Below, piece after piece: positions 1 through 12,380 of a stretch of DNA of 64,000 nt (within the stretch, counting starts at the first letter, position 1; each line of letters opens with the position of its first letter). The stretch spans positions 415,097,081 to 415,161,080 of the forward strand of contig NC_058518.1 in the NCBI RefSeq assembly GCF_904849725.1. The letters run 5' to 3'. Made by a program: the position numbers and the translations under genes. The notes below the pieces were generated by a model, which searched no databases, was not told the DNA's origin, and saw nothing but the letters and a program-made list of their open reading frames with translations. The stretch comes from Hordeum vulgare subsp. vulgare. Its lineage: Eukaryota; Streptophyta; Magnoliopsida; Poales; Poaceae.

Positions 1-30
1 GCTCCCAAGTTGCACACGTAGCTGCCATGT

Positions 31-105
31 CGCACCTTTGCCATCACCTAGCAGACGCCAAAGGCCTTTGCCGTCGGCTCGTAGACGGCAAAGTGCCTCT
101 ATTAC
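31..105. repeat. CACTA subterminal repeats
   Basis: Short units resembling TTTGCCGTC occur in both orientations here: CTTTGCCATC near 37, CTTTGCCGTC near 66 and GACGGCAAAG near 93. Clustered copies of this 9-10 bp motif in direct and inverted form are typical of the ends of Triticeae CACTA elements, where the transposon-encoded DNA-binding protein is thought to bind. Their place beyond the 3' side of the second gene fits the right-to-left orientation of the element. Confidence 0.75.
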
Positions 106-402
106 CTCTTTTAAAGCTGTTTTCTGTTATTCCCTGCATTTTCAAAACACATATATGATATATATAGTTTCAAGCACTAATATAGGCCATGCATTCCAAC
201 AAGTACTATGTAATATCCAACATCATCGTGAATTATTAAACAAGAGAACATATAGGCTATTAAAAGAACGAATACACATAGTTCCATATTGTTCATCCAT
301 GCATAGCTTCACATTGTTCATCAATACAAATCAAAACAAAAACTAAACACTAGCAGTCCATCATGCCAGCTTCCTTGAAGTGAATCCAATCTGCAAAATG
401 GG

Positions 403-482
403 AATAAGAAAGTTAGAAGTAGTAGTAGAATAAGAATAAGAATAATAAGAAGAAGAAGAAAAGAAGAAAAACAATAAGAAAA
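403..482. repeat. Purine-rich low-complexity tract (GAA/TAA-like)
   Basis: An almost pure purine/T-poor stretch of degenerate AAG, AGT and AAT triplets lies in the non-coding 3' part of the CACTA element. ORFs across it are poly-Leu/Ile artefacts. Confidence 0.7.
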
Positions 483-859
483 CTTGTCGTCATCGTCATC
501 ATGGAGGTGAAGCACCGGGATTGCTCGGGCAGGTTTTACTTGGAGAAGGGGTGTGCGATGCGGCTCGGGAGTTATACTGCACCAAAAATCAGTTGCAATG
601 TGTCGTTAGCATGATGACACTCAAATGTTAAGACTAGTAACTAATGACCATTCAAATGAAACTCACGGTTCCCGCCATAGTAATGACTAGCATCGACGGA
701 GGGGTCTGACCGGTCTTCTCGCACACAGACTGCGCATTTGGTTTTGACAAGTCCATCATATTAGTTAGCAATGAAATGGACATTTATGTGCATGGTCTGA
801 CTGGTATGTAGAAGAAACTTACCACGAGGAGCTCGTACATAGCCGAGTAAGCCGCCTCA

Positions 860-2735
860 TTCTGTGCCCTTTCCTCCTGCAACAACCGAGCCATCTTCTC
901 CTTCGTGGCTAGTTCCTTCTTCGCTGCCACCTAGTCCCACTCCTATAGAAGCGCCTAGGTTGTCGCTCTCTCTTTCTAAAGAGCATCCTACAACACCACT
1001 CATTGTTAGCATTGTAATCATCGATGGCCGCACACACAATGTAATGGAGGAAAGATATCTGGGTCCATATAACTAACTTCGATGGCGAGATCAACTGGCC
1101 ATGGACGATTCCTTATCTCAGGACATGAGCTCGTTTGGCACGCCTTGATCTCTGGGATAGTGATAGGCCAATGTATTAGTCCATCTCCAAAGGATATCGA
1201 GCCATGGGGCCTCCCGCCACCAGCTATCATCACCAACTCTAGATCAATAGGTTGTCGGCTCGGTTTAAAGTCCTCCCCTTCCTCGCCTTCCCCTCCTCGT
1301 AGTATCTCTTGAGCTTGTGGTGGGAGGAGATGTTGGTGAACTTTTCTAGATGATCGAGGTGAGGCTTAGAGAATGCCTTTGACTTCTTGTACGAGGCAGT
1401 ATGGGCCATGACATAGAGGTCGTACACCTCTCGCACCTGCGTGTTATTGTGTCTTGACTAAAAGAGAGGTACAAAGTATTAGTGAAGATCGCAAGCTAGG
1501 ATAAAGAATGAATTGCATGAATCATGAAGCAAACCACATACCCAGTCCCACCCGGACTGATAATTTGACACTGCCCTCATGGTGTGTCACAACAACCATT
1601 TGGGCACGCCGGTCCTTCGCAATGTCGTGGATAGCTCGCCAGTGGTCTGTGCACCAGTCATCCACCAATGCCTCCCAACAATCCATCTTATCTGCACACC
1701 ATCTCAGGAGCCCCTAAGTTAGTAAAGAAATTTGAGCGCTACGCCTACGAGTCAAATCAAGGAAACTAAGTACAAGGCCTTACGAATAGGTAATTACCTT
1801 CATGTAGTGCTCCTTCTTTAGAAACTTTCCACGACACGACGGCTTGTCCTTCCTAATACCAAGTGTGGCGTAGTAGTCCCGAACAGCGTGCGGCCGAGCC
1901 TTGTGCCATAAGTTCTGTAATAGGTGCTTGCACTCGGTATCGATAACCTTTGTCGCGGCCTCCTCATATCCCTCCTCACACCCGTAGAAGGTGTGCGATC
2001 AATCGAGACAACACTGATTAGTACAATAACTAGCTATTGCTAAATTTTAATTGTGTAAAGAAGGAATTACCAAAAAGCTTATGGTCACCATCTCGTCCCT
2101 TGTTTGGCACAAGACAGTGTCGATCATTTCCTCCGACGGGGCCAGGGCAGCCAAGTAGAGCTTCGAGCTCAATCCTAGCTGTGGAAGCTGACCCTCACCG
2201 GACAACCTGACAAAAGCCTCGAAAATTTTCTGGCAAAGCACACCAAGGATGATGTTGGGTTTGTGGAGTCCATTGGTGGGTCGCCAACCCGTGCAGTATG
2301 AGAATGCCAATGCATTAGATATTTGCAGAAACATGAAGGTAAAAGGTACACAAAGAGCAAATGCAGTTACTTCTCCCCATCAGGCTGCTCGCAGGTCGCC
2401 GGTAGGGGTGGGAGGCATGTACGACCACTCTCGTACACGGTCACCCCCTCAACCAACTCGCCCTCACTATCAATAAACTCATCCCTACCACCATCAATAT
2501 GGCTACCCAGCCCCTCAGACGAATCCAACCAGGTACCCCATCCAGACGTCTCCTGGGCGTAGCCCCATCCGGATTCTCGTGGGCCAAAGCCTCTCGGAAT
2601 GGAGTCTCGTGGACCGAAGACTTTCAGACCAGAGTCTTGTGGGCCAAAGGCCCGTCGACCCGAGGCTCATGGTCCAGTCCTCGTAGCCTCCACCTCAGAC
2701 GGGTCCACCCTAGCAGTCATGTGCTCAGGTGAATG
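860..2735 (-). pseudogene. CACTA second gene (TnpA-like / Transposase_24-type), degenerate, several exons
   Basis: Minus-strand relic of the second gene that CACTA elements carry next to TNP2; its product is thought to bind subterminal repeats. Exon-like blocks, reading right to left, are: a 10-residue repeat region of the form FGPxxSGxxx (2700-2540); 2334-2047; 1990-1800, where a reading frame rich in charged residues ends RGKFLKKEHYMK just before a GTAATT donor-like site; 1720-1520, containing WCADKMDCWEALVDDWCTD; and 1436-1239, containing EVYDLYVMAHTASYKKSK. These blocks resemble the plant En/Spm Transposase_24 family. They lie in different frames with stops between them. Introns, frameshifts or both may explain this, so exact exon limits are not resolved. 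The minus-strand ORF at 3004-2717 may be an upstream exon, but I see no family motif in it. Confidence 0.6.
2551..2670 (-). repeat. 30-bp tandem repeat (four units) inside the CACTA second gene
   Basis: Four consecutive 30-bp units share the core CGTGGGCCAAAG or a one- to three-base variant. On the minus strand three of them read as FGPQDSGLKV, FGPRDSIPRG and FGPRESGWGY, followed by a diverged AQETSGWGTW. The reading frame is held across units, so this was a protein repeat and not a neutral satellite. Confidence 0.7.
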
Positions 2736-3588
2736 AGTTGGTGGTGGCGGTGAGGAAGGTGTAGCAATCCACCTACCTCTCCGCGGCCACGTTGTGTACC
2801 TCTCTTCTTCCCTCCCAACCTCCTCTCCCGGTGGGCAACAATGCTAATGAAGAAGCACTCGCCGGTGTCCCCATACTGTTTATCAACGCTCTCTAGAGAG
2901 ATTGGGGTGGAATGGAAGTATCCCTCCCGTGGGCCGCTGGTGAAGAAGTACCCACAGAGCGCTCTAGACCTGCTCCCACCATCTTTCAACACCTGCCATA
3001 ACAAAGACTAAAAGAAATTGGTATAACATAAAGAATTTGCATACCTGACATGTATAATAATATGTACATAATTTAAGTTGGGATGCATACAAACTAATAA
3101 CAGTCTATATCGTATATATATGCTCCAAGATCAATAAATGCATCATCATCATCATCACTATCATGCGTGTCATCATGAAGGACGTGATCATCGGGTTCAG
3201 CGACATCAACATTTGGAAGGCCTTTCTATAATCGGTCAAGCATTCACACGTCATCCGCAATAGTAACCTTTTCTAGTTCTGACTCTTCTTCTTACGACAT
3301 AGTGGTGAAGTCGAATTCAATGTCGCTGTCTACTTCCATGTTCTAGGGTGAAGTAGAGCGGTTCTTGAAATGTTTTTTGGAAAGACGTATTTCTTGGAGG
3401 AATTTCCTTCAATGTGTCTGGGTTAATGTGAGGTTCATAATCCTGTTCATTGGGGGGAGGTGGTCTAGCATGTGGCGACACTTCATAAACGACATCCCAA
3501 CCATTCAGATTCTTATCAGTTTGGCAGGCCCACGGTAGATGGAAAACTTGGGTCGCCCATTGAGCCGTAATATAGACATCGGGAACAT

Positions 3589-5384
3589 CTAATGGGTTCT
3601 TTGTTCGATTTCGACTAGCCCTATATGTTCACGAGTCCTTATAGTGTCCTTTGGGTGGAAGTAATAACATTTGAAGACTATGACGTTCGGTGGGTTTGCA
3701 CCATGGAATTGAAATTCATAAATTACTTGAACCCTTCCATAATACTCGGTACCTCCTACACCGATAGCAGAGACACCACAATTTGTAGATTTTTGGTCGG
3801 CCATAGATAGCTCTTTGCCAAAGGTACGAAAGCGATACCCGTTGATGTCGTATTTCTCAAATGAACGAACCTTATTGTCAAAACCATTAGCGGCTTGTGT
3901 CAATTCATCGTCCATAGACTCTGAATTAGCCTACAAGTTTAATATGAAAGGATTGTTGCATTAGCCTCAAATTAGACCAAGGAATGAAATGGTCCATTAA
4001 TGGTAATTACCGTTTGTTTGAACTAAGAGATGAAACTAGGATAGTCGCCTCCATGCTTTGCCATAAGGTCATACTCTTCGAAGGAATCCTTTTGGATTAT
4101 CGCTCCATCGAAGAATTTGGCGACGTATCAACTGTATCAAAATATCCGGGAATAAGAGCAGTTCAAAGTAATTAGAAGTTGCGAAACAATGTACAATAAC
4201 TTACTTGATGTACGTCCGCACTTCTGTTAGGTTGTTGAACATATACAACGAAATGACCCACCATTATTCGACATCCAACACTATTGGTTTTGAAGCACCA
4301 GCTCGTGCGAGCTTTCCTTTGAATAGGTTGAGGTTGGATCCACATTTTCAGGGTCACCAGCATTGTACTCAGGCTTTGCATTATGCAAATGATGATTTAT
4401 GGCTTTGTAGTGTGTTGTCATGAAGTTTGCCACCTCCTGAGTAATGAATGCATCGGCCATCGATGCTTCAATTCTATGTTTATTTTTACGTTTTTTTCAA
4501 AGCGTCTTCTGCATCCTCTCAGTTGCAAAGCACCAACGATTTTGCATGGCCTCCCCAATCTTGCCTCGATCGGGAGATGTAAAATCAAATATTGCATTGG
4601 ATTAAAGAAGCCCGATGGAAAGATCTTCTCTAACTTGTAGAGCAATTCTAGCGCCAACTACTCCATGTCATCTACCACACTAGGTGATATTTCTTTCGCA
4701 CAAATAACACTGAAGAAATAGATCAGCTCTGCCAGTATTTGCCATTCATCCTAAGGAATAGAGCACACAACATCACTGGCATTACCCGCTCAAGCCAGAT
4801 GTGTCAACCATGACTCTTGAGACCAAATATTTTCAAATTTTCAAGACTCGCTCCCCACTTTAGATTTTCTTCATACCCATCGGGGAACATCAACTGCATT
4901 TTCACCCAAGCTAATTTCCCTCATAGCTCCCCTTTTTAGATTGAACCAGACCTTCGACTTCAACCAGTTCTGCTTTCCATTCGATTGTCTCATGTTTTGT
5001 AACGGTCTATCACATAGAGTCTGCTGATCAACTCTAGCCTTAGGATTATCCTTTGAGTTCCCCTCTGTGCGAAACAATGTACCAAAAATGGCCTCTCCGA
5101 TATTCTTTTAAGTGTGCATCATGTCGATGTTGTGTGGAATAAGGAGGTCTTCAAAGTAAGGCAGATCCCACAAGCATGTCTTGTGAGTCCACGTGTGTTC
5201 TGAATTATAACCCTTCAAATACCCTGGCCACTCTCGATCACGCCCAAGAGCATTTAACTAATCCAAGATCTGTTGGCCTGTCAAAGCACGTGGTGTAGAA
5301 TTTTTGACAACTGTACCTTTGATGAAGTTCTTCTTGTCTTTTCTGAACTCACGGCGAGGATCCAGGAGCTGTTTATGCAAGTCG
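3589..5384 (-). pseudogene. TNP2 transposase, C-terminal part (DUF4218/DUF4216), degenerate
   Basis: This is the downstream half of the CACTA transposase gene; TNP2 is the DDE-type enzyme that cuts the element ends. Starting from 5384, the minus strand reads through residues such as RREFRKDKKNFIKGTV and DLPYFEDLLIPHNIDMMHT, typical of the TNP2 core. It then reads a DUF4218-like block (LHLPIEARLGRPCKIVGAL, near 4560) and a DUF4216-like block (NGYRFRTFGKELSMADQKST, near 3840). In-frame stops occur, for example just after MMHT and in the 4740-4860 stretch, and frames shift between blocks. The 5' half of the gene lies beyond the Angela insertion at 14223-15560. Confidence 0.8.
5380..5384. repeat. 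Target site duplication, left copy, of the Angela-type element
   Basis: AGTCG lies directly before the LTR terminus TGTTGG. The matching right copy is AGTCT at 14223-14227, one base different. Five bases is the usual duplication length for Copia integrases. Confidence 0.7.
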
Positions 5385-7356
5385 TGTTGGGGAACGTTGC
5401 ATGGGAAAAAAATCCTACGCACACGAAGACCTATCATGGTGATGTCCATCTACGAGAGGAGATTTGGATCTACGTACCCTTGTAGATCGCACAGCAGGAA
5501 GCGTTAAGAAACGCGGTTGATGTAGTGGAACGTCTTCACGTCCCTCAAACCGCCCCACGAACTGTCCCACGAACCGTCCTGCAATCCGTCCCACGATCCG
5601 TCCCGCGATCCGTCTAACGAACCGTCCCGCGATCCGTCTCACGAACCGTCTTGTGATCCGTCTTCATGACCCGTTCCGATCTAGTGCAGAACGAACGACA
5701 CCTCCGCGTTCAGCACACGTACAACTCGATGACGATCTGCACCTTCTTGATCCAGCAAGATGGGCAGAGAGGTAGAAGAGTTCTCTGGTAGCGTGACGGC
5801 GCTCCGGTGGTGGTGACGATCTAATCCTGCAGGGCTCCGCCCGAGCTCCGCAGAAATACGATCTAGAGGAAGAACTATGGTGTCTAGATCTGAGTTGCAC
5901 GTGGAAAAAAGTTGTCTCAAATCAGCCCTAAATCACCACTATATATAGGAGGGAGGGAGGGGAGGAGGCAGCCTCAAAACCTCAAGGTTTGGCCGAAATT
6001 GGAGGTGGAGGAATCCTACTCCAATCCTACTTGGAGTAGGATTCCACTTCCCACTTGGAAACTCTTTCCACCTTGTGTTTTTTCGTTCTCGAACCTTATG
6101 GGCCTTAGTGGGAACTTATTCCAGCCCACTAGGGGCTGGTTTATCTTTTCCCATAGCCCATGATACCCCTTGGGGCGTGACACCCCTCCCGATGGTCCCC
6201 GGCACCCCTCCCGGCACTCCCCGTACACTATCGATGAGCCTGAAACTTTTCCGGTGACCAAAACAACACTTCCTATATAGGAATCTTTACCTCCGGACCA
6301 TTCTGGAGCTCCTCGTGACGTTCCGGAACTCATATAGGACTCCGAATAACTTTCGGTTACCAACACCTATAACTCATCTATACTGAAACGTCACCGAACC
6401 TTAAGTGTGCACGTCCTGCGGGTTCAAGAACTATGCAGGCATGACCCGAGACACTCTCCGACCAATATCCAATAGCGGGACCTGGATGCCCATATTGGAT
6501 CCTACATATTCTCTGAAGATCTTATCGGTTGAACCTCAGTGTCAAGGATTCATTTAATCCCGTATGTCATTCCCTTTGTCCTTCGGTATGTTACTTGCCT
6601 GAGATTTGATTGTCGGTATCCGCATACCTATTTCAATCTCGTTACCGACAAGTCTCTTTACTCGTTCCGTAATACAAGATCCAGTGACTTACACTTAGTC
6701 ACATTGCTTGCAAGGCTTGTGTGTGATGTCGTATTACTGAGTGGGCCCCGAGATACCTCTCCGTCACACGGAGTGACAAATCCCATTCTTGATTCGTACT
6801 AACTCAACGGACACATTCGGAGATACTCCCTCCGTCCCAAAATAACTGTCTTGACTTTGTACTAGCTCTAATACAAAGTTGTACTAAGCTTAAGACAGTT
6901 ATTTTGGGACGGAGGGAGTACCTGTAGAGCACCTTTATAGTCACCCAGTTACGTTGCGACATTTGATGCACACAAGATATTCCTCCGGTGCCACTGAGTT
7001 ATATGATCTCATGGTCATAGGAACAAATACTTGACACGCAGAAAACAATAGCAATAAAACGACACGATCAATATGCTACGTTCATAGTTTGGGTCTAGTC
7101 CATCACATGATTCTCCTAATGACGTGATCCCGTTATCAAGTGACAACACTTGCCTATGGCCAGGAAACCTTGACCATCTTTGATCAACGAACTAGTCAAC
7201 TAGAGGCTTACTAGGGACAGTGTGTTGTCTATGTATCCACACATGTATTTGAGTTTCAAATCAATACAATTATAGCATGGATAATAAAAGATTATCACAA
7301 ACAAAGAAATATAATAATAACTAATTTATTATTTCCTCCAGGGCATATTTCCAACA
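5385..7356 (-). repeat. 3' LTR of the Angela-type element
   Basis: Long terminal repeat of 1972 bp with termini TGTTGG...CCAACA in plus orientation. It is about 130 bp longer than its partner at 12381-14222. Most of the difference is the 93-bp MITE at 6826-6918 plus its TA duplication; small indels make up the rest. A TATA-like CTATATATAGG on the minus strand lies near 5938-5950. ORFs across the LTR are shadows. Confidence 0.92.
6826..6918. mobile_element. Stowaway-type MITE (Tc1/Mariner-derived), 93 bp, with TA duplication
   Basis: The element begins CTCCCTCCGTCCCAAAATAA and ends with the inverted complement of that sequence, TTATTTTGGGACGGAGGGAG, giving near-perfect terminal inverted repeats. 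It is flanked by TA on both sides (6824-6825 and 6919-6920). The partner LTR at about 13780-13790 reads GAGATACCCGTAG with a single TA, so the pre-insertion site is preserved. The element has no coding capacity; a Mariner transposase elsewhere would have moved it. Confidence 0.95.
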
Positions 7357-7372
7357 GTCTCCCACTTGCACT
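7357..7372 (-). other. Polypurine tract of the Angela-type element
   Basis: The minus strand reads AGTGCAAGTGGGAGAC directly before the 3' LTR. It is identical to the tract before the 3' LTR of the BARE1-like copy at 34880-34894. It primes plus-strand DNA synthesis. Confidence 0.85.
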
Positions 7373-7479
7373 AGAATCAATAATCTAGTTCACATCACCA
7401 TGTGATTTCAACGAATCCAACACCCATATAGTTCTGGGTTCTAATCTCGTTTTGCTCGTGAGAGAGGTTTTAGTCAACG

Positions 7480-10400
7480 GTTCTGAAACTTTCACATCCG
7501 TGTGTGCTTCACAAATCTTTATATCATCTAATAGATGCTGCTACTACGTGCTATTCGGAAACACTCCAAATATCTACTCTACTATACGAATCCGTTTTAC
7601 TACTCATAGTTATTCGGATTAGTGTCAAAGCTTGCATCAACGTAACCCTTTATGACGAACTCTTTAACCACCTCCATCATCGAGAAAAATTCCTTAGTCC
7701 ACTATTTACTAAGGATAACTTTGACCGCTGTTCAATGATTCAATCCTGGAACACTCTCTGTACCTCTTAACAGACTTGTGGCAAGGCACACATCAGGTGC
7801 GGTACACAACATGGCATACTATAGAGTCCATGGCTAAGGCATAGGGGATGACCTTCGATCTTTCTCTTTCTTCTGCCGTGGTCGGGATTTTGAGTCTTAC
7901 TCATATTCACACCTTACAACACATCCAATATCTCCTTCTTTGCTGATCTATTTTGAACTCCTTCAAAAACTTGTCAAGGCATGCATTTCATTTGAAAGTT
8001 CTATTTAGCATTTTTGATCTATCTCCATAGATCTTGATGCTCAATGTTTAAGTAGGTCTATCCAGGTATTCCTTTGAAAAACCCCTTTCAAACAACCTTT
8101 ATGCTTTACAGAAATTCTACATTACTTCCGATCAACAATATGTCAACCACATATACTTTATCAGAAATACTATAGTGCTCCCACCCACTTCTTTGGAAAT
8201 ACAAGTTTTCTCATAAATCTTGTACAAACCCAAAAGCTTTGATCATCTCATCAAAGCGTATATTCCAACTCCGAGATGCTTGCACCAGTCCATAAAAGGA
8301 TCGCTGGAGCTTGCATACTTGTTAGTATCTTTAGGATCGACAAAACCTTATGGTTGTATGACATACAATCTTTCCTCAAGGAAAACATCGAGGAAACAAT
8401 GTTTTGACATCCTATGTGCAATATTTCATAAATAATGCAGCAACTACTAACATAACTCTAACAGACTTTTAGCATCGTTACGAGTGAGAAAGTCTCATGA
8501 TAGTCAACTATTTGATCTTGTCGGAAACATCTTTGCGACAAGTTGAGCTTTTCTTAATATTGACTTATCACCATCATCGTCTATCTTTCTTTTAAAGATC
8601 CACCTTTACTTAATAGTTTTACTACCATCAAGTAGTTCTTCCAAAGTCTACATGGATCCTCTCTCGGATTTCATGGCCTCCAGCCATTTGTCGGAATCTG
8701 GGCCCACCATCGCTTCTCCATAGCTCGTAGGTTCGTTGTTGCTCAACAACATGACCTCCAAGACAGGGTTACCATACCACTCTACCGTAGTACGCTACCT
8801 TGTCGACCTACAAGGTTTGTAGTAACTTGATCCGAAGCTCAATGACCACCATCATCAGTTTCCACTTCAATTGGTGTAGGCGCCAGAGGAACATCTTCCT
8901 ACGCCCTGCTACCCACTGGTTGAAGTGACGGTTCAGTAACCTCATCAAGTTCCACCACCCTCCCACTCAATTCTTTCGAGAGAAACCTTTCCTCGAGAAA
9001 GGACCCGTTTCTAGAAACGAACACTTTGCTTCCGGATCTGAGATAGGAGATGTATCCAACTGTTTTGGATATCCTATGAAGATGCATTTATCCACTTTGG
9101 GTTTGAGCTTATCAGACTGAAACTTTTTCACATAAGCATCGCACCCCCAAACTTTTAAGAAACAATAGCTTAGGTTTCTCCAAACCATATTCTATACTGT
9201 GTCATCTCAACGGAAATACGCGGTGCCCTATTTAAAGTGAATGCAGTTGTCTCTAATGCATAACCCATAAACGATAGTGGTAATACGATAAGAGATATCA
9301 TAGTATGTGCCATATCAAAATAGGGCGTAGCTATGACGTTCGGACACATCATCACACTATGGTGTTCTAGGTGGCATGAATTGCGAAACAATTTTCACAT
9401 TGTCTTAACTGCGTACCAAAAACTCGTAACTCAAATATTCATCTCGATGATCATATCGTAGATAGTTTATCCTCTTGTCACGACGATCTTCACTCTGAAA
9501 TTGCTTTGAACTTTTCAATTTCAGACTTGTGATTCATCAAGTAAATACTCATGTATCTACTCAAATCGTGAGTGAAGTAAGAACATAACGATATCCACTG
9601 CGTGCCTTAGTACTCATTGGACTGCACACATCAAAAATGCATTACTCCCAACATGTTACTCTCTTGTTTCATGTGGCATGTTTTGCACATCTCAAGTGAT
9701 TCAAAATCAAGTGAGTCCAAACGATCCATCTCTATGGAGTTTCTTCATGCATTTATACCAACAGGTATGGTTTGCATGTCTCAAACGTTTCAAAAATGAG
9801 TGAGTACAAAGATCCATCGGCATGGAGCTTCTTCATGCATTTTATACCAACATGACTCAAGTGGCAGTGCCACAACTAAGTGGTACTATCATTATTACTT
9901 TGTATCTTTTGGCACCAATATTATGAACATGTGTAACACTACGATCGAGATTCAATAAACCATTGAGGGTAATTATTCAAGCAAATAGAATAACTATTAT
10001 TCTCTTTAAATGAATAATCGTATTGCAATAAACACGATCCAATCATGTTCATGCTCAACACAAACACCAAATAACAATTATTTAGGTTTTACCACCAATC
10101 CCGATGATAGAGGGAGCGTGCGATGTTTGATCATATCAACCTTGGAAACACTTCCAACACGTATCGTCACCTCGCCTTTAGCTAGTCTCCGTTTATACCG
10201 TAGCTTTCATTTCGAGTTACTAATCACTTAGGAACCGAACCGGTATCCAATACCCTCGTGCTACTAGGAGTACTAGTAAAGTACACATCAATATAATGTA
10301 TATCAAATATACTTCTGTCGACTTTTGCCAGCCTTCTTATCTACCAAGTATCTAGGGTAGCTCCGCCTCAGTGACCGTCCCCCTCATAACGGAAGAACTT

Positions 10401-11120
10401 AGTCTCGGGTTTGGGTTCAATTTTGGGTTTCTTCATTAGAGCAGCAACTGGTTTGCCGTTTCATGAAGTATCCCTTCTAGCCCTTACCCTTCTTGAAACT
10501 AGTGGTTTTACTAACCATCAACAATTGATGCTCCTTCTTGATTTCTACTTTCGCAGTGTCAAACATATCGAATCACTCAAGAATCATCATATCTATCCTT
10601 GATTTGTTTATAGTTCATCACGAAGCTCTAGCAGCTTAGTGGCAGTGACTTTGAGAACCATCACTATCTCATCTGGAAGATTAACTCCCACTTGATTCAA
10701 GCGATTGTTATAGTGAGACAATCAGAGAACATGCTCAATGATTTGAGCTTTTCTCCTTTACTTTGTAGGCAAAGAATCTTGTCGGAGGTCTTATACCTCT
10801 CACAAGGGCACGAGCATGAAATATTAATTTCATCTCCTTGAACATCTCTTATGTTCTGCGATGTTTTCAAAACGTCTTCGGTGCCTTGCTTCTAAGCCAT
10901 GAAGTATTGCGCACTGAACTATTATGTAGTCATCAAAGACGTGTATGTCAGATGTTCGCAATATCCACAGACGACGCCCGAGGTGCAGCACACCGAGTGG
11001 TGCATTAAGGACATAAGCCTTCTGCGCAGCAATGAGGACAATCCTCAGTTTTACGGACTGAGTCCGCAAAGTTGCTACTATCAACTTTCAACTAAATTTC
11101 TCTAGGATCATATAAAAACA
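7480..11120 (-). pseudogene. Decayed Copia Gag-Pol polyprotein (gag, integrase, reverse transcriptase relics)
   Basis: Minus-strand relic of the same polyprotein that is open at 30862-34842. Recognisable pieces are a gag segment with YVLNAPLG and IIVQCAILHGLEARH (11084-10830), an integrase C-terminal segment with LPLSFMGYALETTAFTLNRA (near 9300-9230) and LKVWGCDAYVKK (near 9155-9120). The reverse transcriptase region (about 8500-8000) is recognisable mainly through the antisense ORF shadow it shares with the intact copy. Many frameshifts and stops separate the pieces, so no product is expected. Confidence 0.8.
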
Positions 11121-12363
11121 GTAGAGCCATAGCGCAAGCTACATCGTAATTCGCAAAGACCATTAGACTATGTTCATGATAATTAGTTCAATTAATCATA
11201 TTACTTAAGAACTCCCACTAAAAAAGTACATCTGTCTAGTCATTTGAGTGGTACATGATCCAAATCCACTATCTCAAGTCCGATCATCACGTGAGTCGAG
11301 AATAGTTTCAGTGGTAAGCATCTCTATGCTAATCATATCAACTATACAATTCATGCTCGAGCTTTCGGTCTCTTGTGTTCCGAGTCTATGTCTGCACATG
11401 CTAGGCTTGTCAAGTTTAACCTGAGTGTTCCGCGTGTGCAACTGTTTTGCACCCCTTGTATGTGAACATTGAGTCTATCACACCCAATCATCACGTGGTG
11501 TCTCGAAACGACGAACTGTAGCAACGGTGCATAGTCGGGCAGAACACAATTTCATCTTGAAATTTTAGTGAGAGATCACCTCATAATGCTACCGTCGTTC
11601 TAAGCAAAATAAGGTGCATAAAAGGATTAACATCACATGCAATTCATAAGTGACATGATATGGCCATCATCATGTGCTTCTTGATCTCCATCACCAAAGC
11701 ACTGATATGATCTTCTTGTCACCGGCGCCACACCATGATCTCCATGAACGTGTGGCCATCGGGGTTGTCGTGCTACTCATGCTATTACTACTAAAGCTAC
11801 ACCCTAGCAATATAGTAAACGCATCTGCAAGCACAAACGTTAGTTTAAAGACAACCCTATGGCTCCTGCGAGTTGCCGTACCATCGACGTGCAAGTCGAT
11901 ATTAACTATTACAACATGATCATCTCATACATCCAATATATTACATCACGTCATTGGCCATATCATATCACAAGCATACCCTACAAAAACAAGTTAGACG
12001 TCCTCTAATTGTTGTTGCATGTTTTACGTGGCTGCTATTGGTATCTAGTAGATCGCATCTTACTTATGCAAAAACCACAACGGAGATGTGCAAATTGCTA
12101 TTTAACCTATCCAAGGACCGCCTCGGTCAAAACCAATTCAACTAAAGTTGAAAAAACCAACACCCGCCAGTCATCTTTATGCAACGAGGTTGCATGTCAA
12201 TCGATGAAACCAGTCTTTCGTAGGCGTACGAATAATGTCGGTTCGGGGCGCTTCAATCCAACAATATCGCTTAATCGAGAAAAGTCTAAGGAGGGCAGCA
12301 AATCGAACATCACCGTCCACAAAACCCTTTGTGTTCTACTCGAGATAACATCTACGCATGAAC
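11121..12363 (-). other. Untranslated leader of the Angela-type element
   Basis: Non-coding stretch between gag and the primer-binding site. It matches the 1.26-kb leader of the BARE1-like copy (29605-30861), for example around the CACCACGTGATGATCGGG-like block. A long leader is usual in this family and may hold packaging signals. ORFs here (for example 12009-12374) are not genes. Confidence 0.7.
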
Positions 12364-12380
12364 CTAGCTCATGATGCCAC
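12364..12380 (-). other. Primer-binding site (tRNA-iMet), mutated
   Basis: The minus strand reads GTGGCATCATGAGCTAGG directly after the 5' LTR, against GTGGTATCAGAGCTAGG in the young copy. It marks where the initiator-Met tRNA primes minus-strand DNA synthesis. Confidence 0.8.

Noticed and set aside
5415..6366. Several minus- and plus-strand ORFs at the start of the Angela LTR (repeated at 12416-13250)
   Set aside because: They fall wholly within LTR sequence present in both copies and carry no domain.
8220..8435. Plus-strand ORF of 71 codons in the old Angela element (and the counterpart 33795-33562)
   Set aside because: It is the antisense shadow of the Copia reverse transcriptase; the same antisense pattern appears opposite the intact polyprotein.
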